In this document: piece by piece, positions 61,970 to 64,000 of the stretch | Position numbering within the stretch: position 1 is the first letter of the stretch | Layout: every line of letters begins with the position of its first letter | Assembly: GCA_959608885.1 (NCBI GenBank) | Contig: CAUHSG010000002.1 | Coordinates: 62,001 to 126,000 of the forward strand | DNA: 64,000 nucleotides | DNA from: an uncultured Coriobacteriia bacterium | GTDB taxonomy: Bacteria; Actinomycetota; Coriobacteriia; Coriobacteriales; QAMH01 | Direction: 5' to 3' | The notes under the pieces: model-generated | Told to the model about the DNA's origin: nothing | The model's database searches: none | What the model saw: only the letters and a program-made list of their open reading frames with translations | Program-made: the position numbers and the translations under genes

Positions 61970-62869
61970 GTGCGCTATACCAAACCGCAACACCAGACGC
62001 CATCGGTCATGAACTGCCCCATGTTGCAAATCGTCACGGGTTGCACGCACAACAAATGCCACTTCTGCGATATTTTCCGCGATGTCGAGTTTCGCGTGTC
62101 CCCGCGCGAGGAAATCATCGAGGACCTCGAAGAGCTCGCGAAGACCATACGTCCCAATCAACACCGCATCAACCTCACGGGCGGCAACCCCTATGCGCTC
62201 TCGGCAAAGCGCCTCGTGCCCATCCTCGAACTCGTCAAGGAGAAGCTCCCGAGCATTACGAGCTTCGGTGGCTTTTGCCGCATCGCCGATATCCAGAACA
62301 AGAGCGACGAAGACCTCAAGCTGCTCGCTTCGCATGGCGTCGACGACTTGAGCATCGGCGCCGAGAGCGGTTATGATCCGGCACTCGCGTTCATGGAGAA
62401 GGGGCATACGGCAGCCGACATCGCCGAGCAGGGCAAGCGCCTGCACGATGCCGGTATCGACTTCACGTACTTCTATCTTACGGGCATGGCCGGTGCTGGC
62501 AAGGGCCAGGAAAACGCCATTGCGAGCGCCAAGGCCTTCAGCGAGGCGGCTCCGGGCCATATCCTCATCGTAACCATCACGCCGACGACGACCTGGCCAC
62601 TTGCCGATGACATAGCGGCAGGCAGGTGGGCAGCGCCTGGTGAAATCGAGATGATCGAGGAGATACGCACCTTCATCGCGAACCTTGACTGCAAAACGTA
62701 CGTCAATTGCTCGCACGACACCGACATCGTGCGTTTCGAGGGCCTTGTGCCCAAAGACCAGGAGAACATACTCAAGCTCATCGACGATCGCCTTCCGAAG
62801 GTCAATTCGACCGCGGCGCGCAAGATGCGCGAGTTCATCCACAAGGCGACATTCGAGGGAAGGAAGTGA
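61970..62869 (+). CDS. Radical SAM protein with CX4CX2C motif
   Basis: The 299-residue radical SAM protein has its cluster motif as CTHNKCHFC (Cys25, 30, 33), i.e. CX4CX2C instead of the usual CX3CX2C. This spacing occurs in a subgroup of clostridial and coriobacterial radical SAM proteins; the reaction is unknown. The start is GTG 61970. It ends 2 bp before the nikR ATG. Confidence 0.82.
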   Translation: MRYTKPQHQTPSVMNCPMLQIVTGCTHNKCHFCDIFRDVEFRVSPREEIIEDLEELAKTIRPNQHRINLTGGNPYALSAKRLVPILELVKEKLPSITSFGGFCRIADIQNKSDEDLKLLASHGVDDLSIGAESGYDPALAFMEKGHTAADIAEQGKRLHDAGIDFTYFYLTGMAGAGKGQENAIASAKAFSEAAPGHILIVTITPTTTWPLADDIAAGRWAAPGEIEMIEEIRTFIANLDCKTYVNCSHDTDIVRFEGLVPKDQENILKLIDDRLPKVNSTAARKMREFIHKATFEGRK

Positions 62870-62871
62870 CC

Positions 62872-63345
62872 ATGAGCGAACTCGTGCGCTTTTCGGTGGC
62901 GATGCCCGAGGACTTGATGGACGAGCTCGACAGGTACACGGCGCGACGTGGCATCGCGAAGAATCGCTCCGAGGCCATTCGCGATCTCGTGCGCGGCGCT
63001 CTCATCGAGGAGGAGGTCGAGGACCCGGATTCGAGCATCTTCGGCACGCTCACGATGGTCTTCAACCATCATTCCAACGATCTGCGAGACAAGCTCGATG
63101 CCATTCAGCATGAGCATGTCGACGAGATCGTCTCGACCGTGCATGTGCATCTTGACGAGGAGAACTGCCTCGAGGTCGTTTTGATGCGAGGGCAAAGTAG
63201 GGTGATTCGCTCGATTGCCGATGCGCTACTTGGCACGAAGGGCGTGTTGCACGGCAAGCTCGTCGTCACGACGACGGATGCCGCCCATGCTCACGGACAC
63301 GATCATTCCCATGCTCACGAGCATGGCCACAGCCATGTGCATTAG
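62872..63345 (+). CDS. nikR: Nickel-responsive regulator NikR with His-rich tail
   Basis: The 157-residue ribbon-helix-helix plus ACT-type metal-sensing repressor of nickel uptake has an RHH domain at 1-45. The nickel ligands His80, His91, His93 and Cys99 sit exactly four positions after the E. coli equivalents (76, 87, 89, 95). Beyond residue ~137 it has a tail with about nine His alternating with Ala, Gly, Asp and Glu, absent from E. coli NikR, probably extra metal binding. Its end overlaps the convergent tatA by 4 bp. Confidence 0.93.
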   Translation: MSELVRFSVAMPEDLMDELDRYTARRGIAKNRSEAIRDLVRGALIEEEVEDPDSSIFGTLTMVFNHHSNDLRDKLDAIQHEHVDEIVSTVHVHLDEENCLEVVLMRGQSRVIRSIADALLGTKGVLHGKLVVTTTDAAHAHGHDHSHAHEHGHSHVH

Positions 63346-63677
63346 GCACCCGGCTTCTCGTCCTTCTCGGTTGCCTGGGTAGAATCGCCGGTCCTGTCTG
63401 CCGCCTTGGCGGGCTCGTCCTCATCGTCGTCTTCGAACATCTTGTCGACGCGATCTTGGAAGCTCTCGACCTTGTCGAGCACGGCATTCTTGTCGACATG
63501 GTCAAGGTCGACATCGGTCCCAGCGGCTTTCGCGCCGTTTTCGATGCCCTTCTTGGCGGCCTTGCCCGTCTCCTTCACCTGCTTGTTGAGCTTCTTGAAT
63601 AGGGCGGGGCCAAAGAGTATGCAGATGATGGCGAGGATGATGAGTAGCTCGGGAAGACCAAGGCCGAATATTCTCAT
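63342..63677 (-). CDS. tatA: Sec-independent protein translocase TatA
   Basis: The 111-residue protein starts with MRIFGLGLPELLIILAIICILFG, a single membrane helix with the FG-LP signature. An amphipathic basic segment (PALFKKLNKQVKETGKAAKKG) follows, then a long acidic tail (DDDEDEPAK). tatC is not in the window. The start is taken at ATG 63677 because residues upstream precede the helix. Confidence 0.9.
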   Translation of the reverse strand: MRIFGLGLPELLIILAIICILFGPALFKKLNKQVKETGKAAKKGIENGAKAAGTDVDLDHVDKNAVLDKVESFQDRVDKMFEDDDEDEPAKAADRTGDSTQATEKDEKPGA

Positions 63678-63844
63678 AATGCGTGTCCACTCTCCTGGCG
63701 TTATCGAAGTGGGACACATGATACCCCATGACATATGCATCACGCTTCGATAACGCAGAAAGCTCATGTGCGACCGCATCATTGCGATAAGATGGATGCT
63801 GACACGATCAATGAATTTGTTGCCAGGCGTCGAAAGGTCAAGAT

Positions 63845-64000
63845 ATGCCCGGACTGCCATTTGGATCCGCCCAATCGCATGACGTCCCGCGCGAGCTGCG
63901 CGCATACGAGCACGTACGCGGAATCGAGTTCATCGAGGTCGATCCCGATTTGCCCTATCCGCGCTCGGCGGCCTATCGACAGGTGCCATCTGGTGCGCAG
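63845..64000 (+). CDS. Start of an unidentified gene (runs off the right edge)
   Basis: The frame is open for 52 codons from ATG 63845, preceded by AAGGTC. It is Pro/Arg-rich with no motif I recognise. It is divergent from tatA across a 167-bp intergenic region. Confidence 0.55.
   Translation, partial: MPGLPFGSAQSHDVPRELRAYEHVRGIEFIEVDPDLPYPRSAAYRQVPSGAQ

Noticed and set aside
63296..63345. Frameshift at the end of nikR
   Set aside because: The repetitive His codons are in frame and end in a normal stop; His-rich tails are known in metal-handling proteins.

Overview
The window looks like a chromosomal piece of a high-GC actinobacterium of the class Coriobacteriia, probably Eggerthellaceae or a close relative. 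This is inferred from gene content: an actinobacterial yceD-rpmF-plsX-rnc-smc-ftsY-ffh run, cytochrome bd, many DMSO-reductase-family molybdoenzymes with ferredoxin-like partners, and a very large LuxR-type ATPase regulator. The species cannot be fixed from sequence alone.

Layout. Positions 1-15.2 kb are housekeeping, all on the plus strand: folate synthesis (folE end, folP-folK fusion), a coiled-coil protein, yceD, an RNA m5U methyltransferase, rpmF, plsX, rnc, smc, ftsY, ffh, a Nudix hydrolase, hypE and an Ldh2-type dehydrogenase. Positions 15,390-24,116 are an 8.7-kb integrative element in the 3' end of a tRNA-Lys(CTT) gene. It is bounded by 53-bp direct repeats with matching 22-bp putative integrase arm sites just inside. 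It encodes a tyrosine integrase, an XRE repressor, an excisionase-like protein, an SF3 helicase, a Pif1-like helicase, a coiled-coil protein, zinc-ribbon proteins and a YraN-like protein. It also has strikingly structured non-coding DNA and iteron-like repeats. Positions 24.1-32.0 kb hold tRNA-Lys, tRNA-His, cydAB, a fused MacB/FtsX-type ABC transporter, an EamA permease and a Pit phosphate transporter.

Positions 32.3-51.0 kb are the most distinctive part, a catabolic island. In order it has a MalT-like LuxR regulator, a DASS-type anion permease, an amidase-signature hydrolase, both subunits of a pyrogallol-phloroglucinol transhydroxylase-like enzyme, and a second near-duplicate amidase. These are followed by an acetylene-hydratase/dehydroxylase-like molybdoenzyme with an Fe-S partner, a 76-aa Cys-rich protein abutting a radical SAM enzyme, and a third molybdoenzyme with a 2[4Fe-4S] ferredoxin. 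The three catalytic subunits carry no visible export signal, so the chemistry is probably cytoplasmic. My reading is uptake of an aromatic or phenolic acid, possible amide or ester hydrolysis, then hydroxyl transfer and reductive steps on the ring. Substrates are inferred, not shown.

Positions 51.2-64.0 kb return to general genes: DegV, ABC-F ATPase, LCP cell-wall ligase, clpX, a HAD phosphatase, tRNA-Lys(TTT), an MFS exporter fused to CBS domains, a split ThrE exporter, a radical SAM protein, nikR, tatA and the start of one more gene at the right edge. I saw no rRNA, CRISPR array or IS element.
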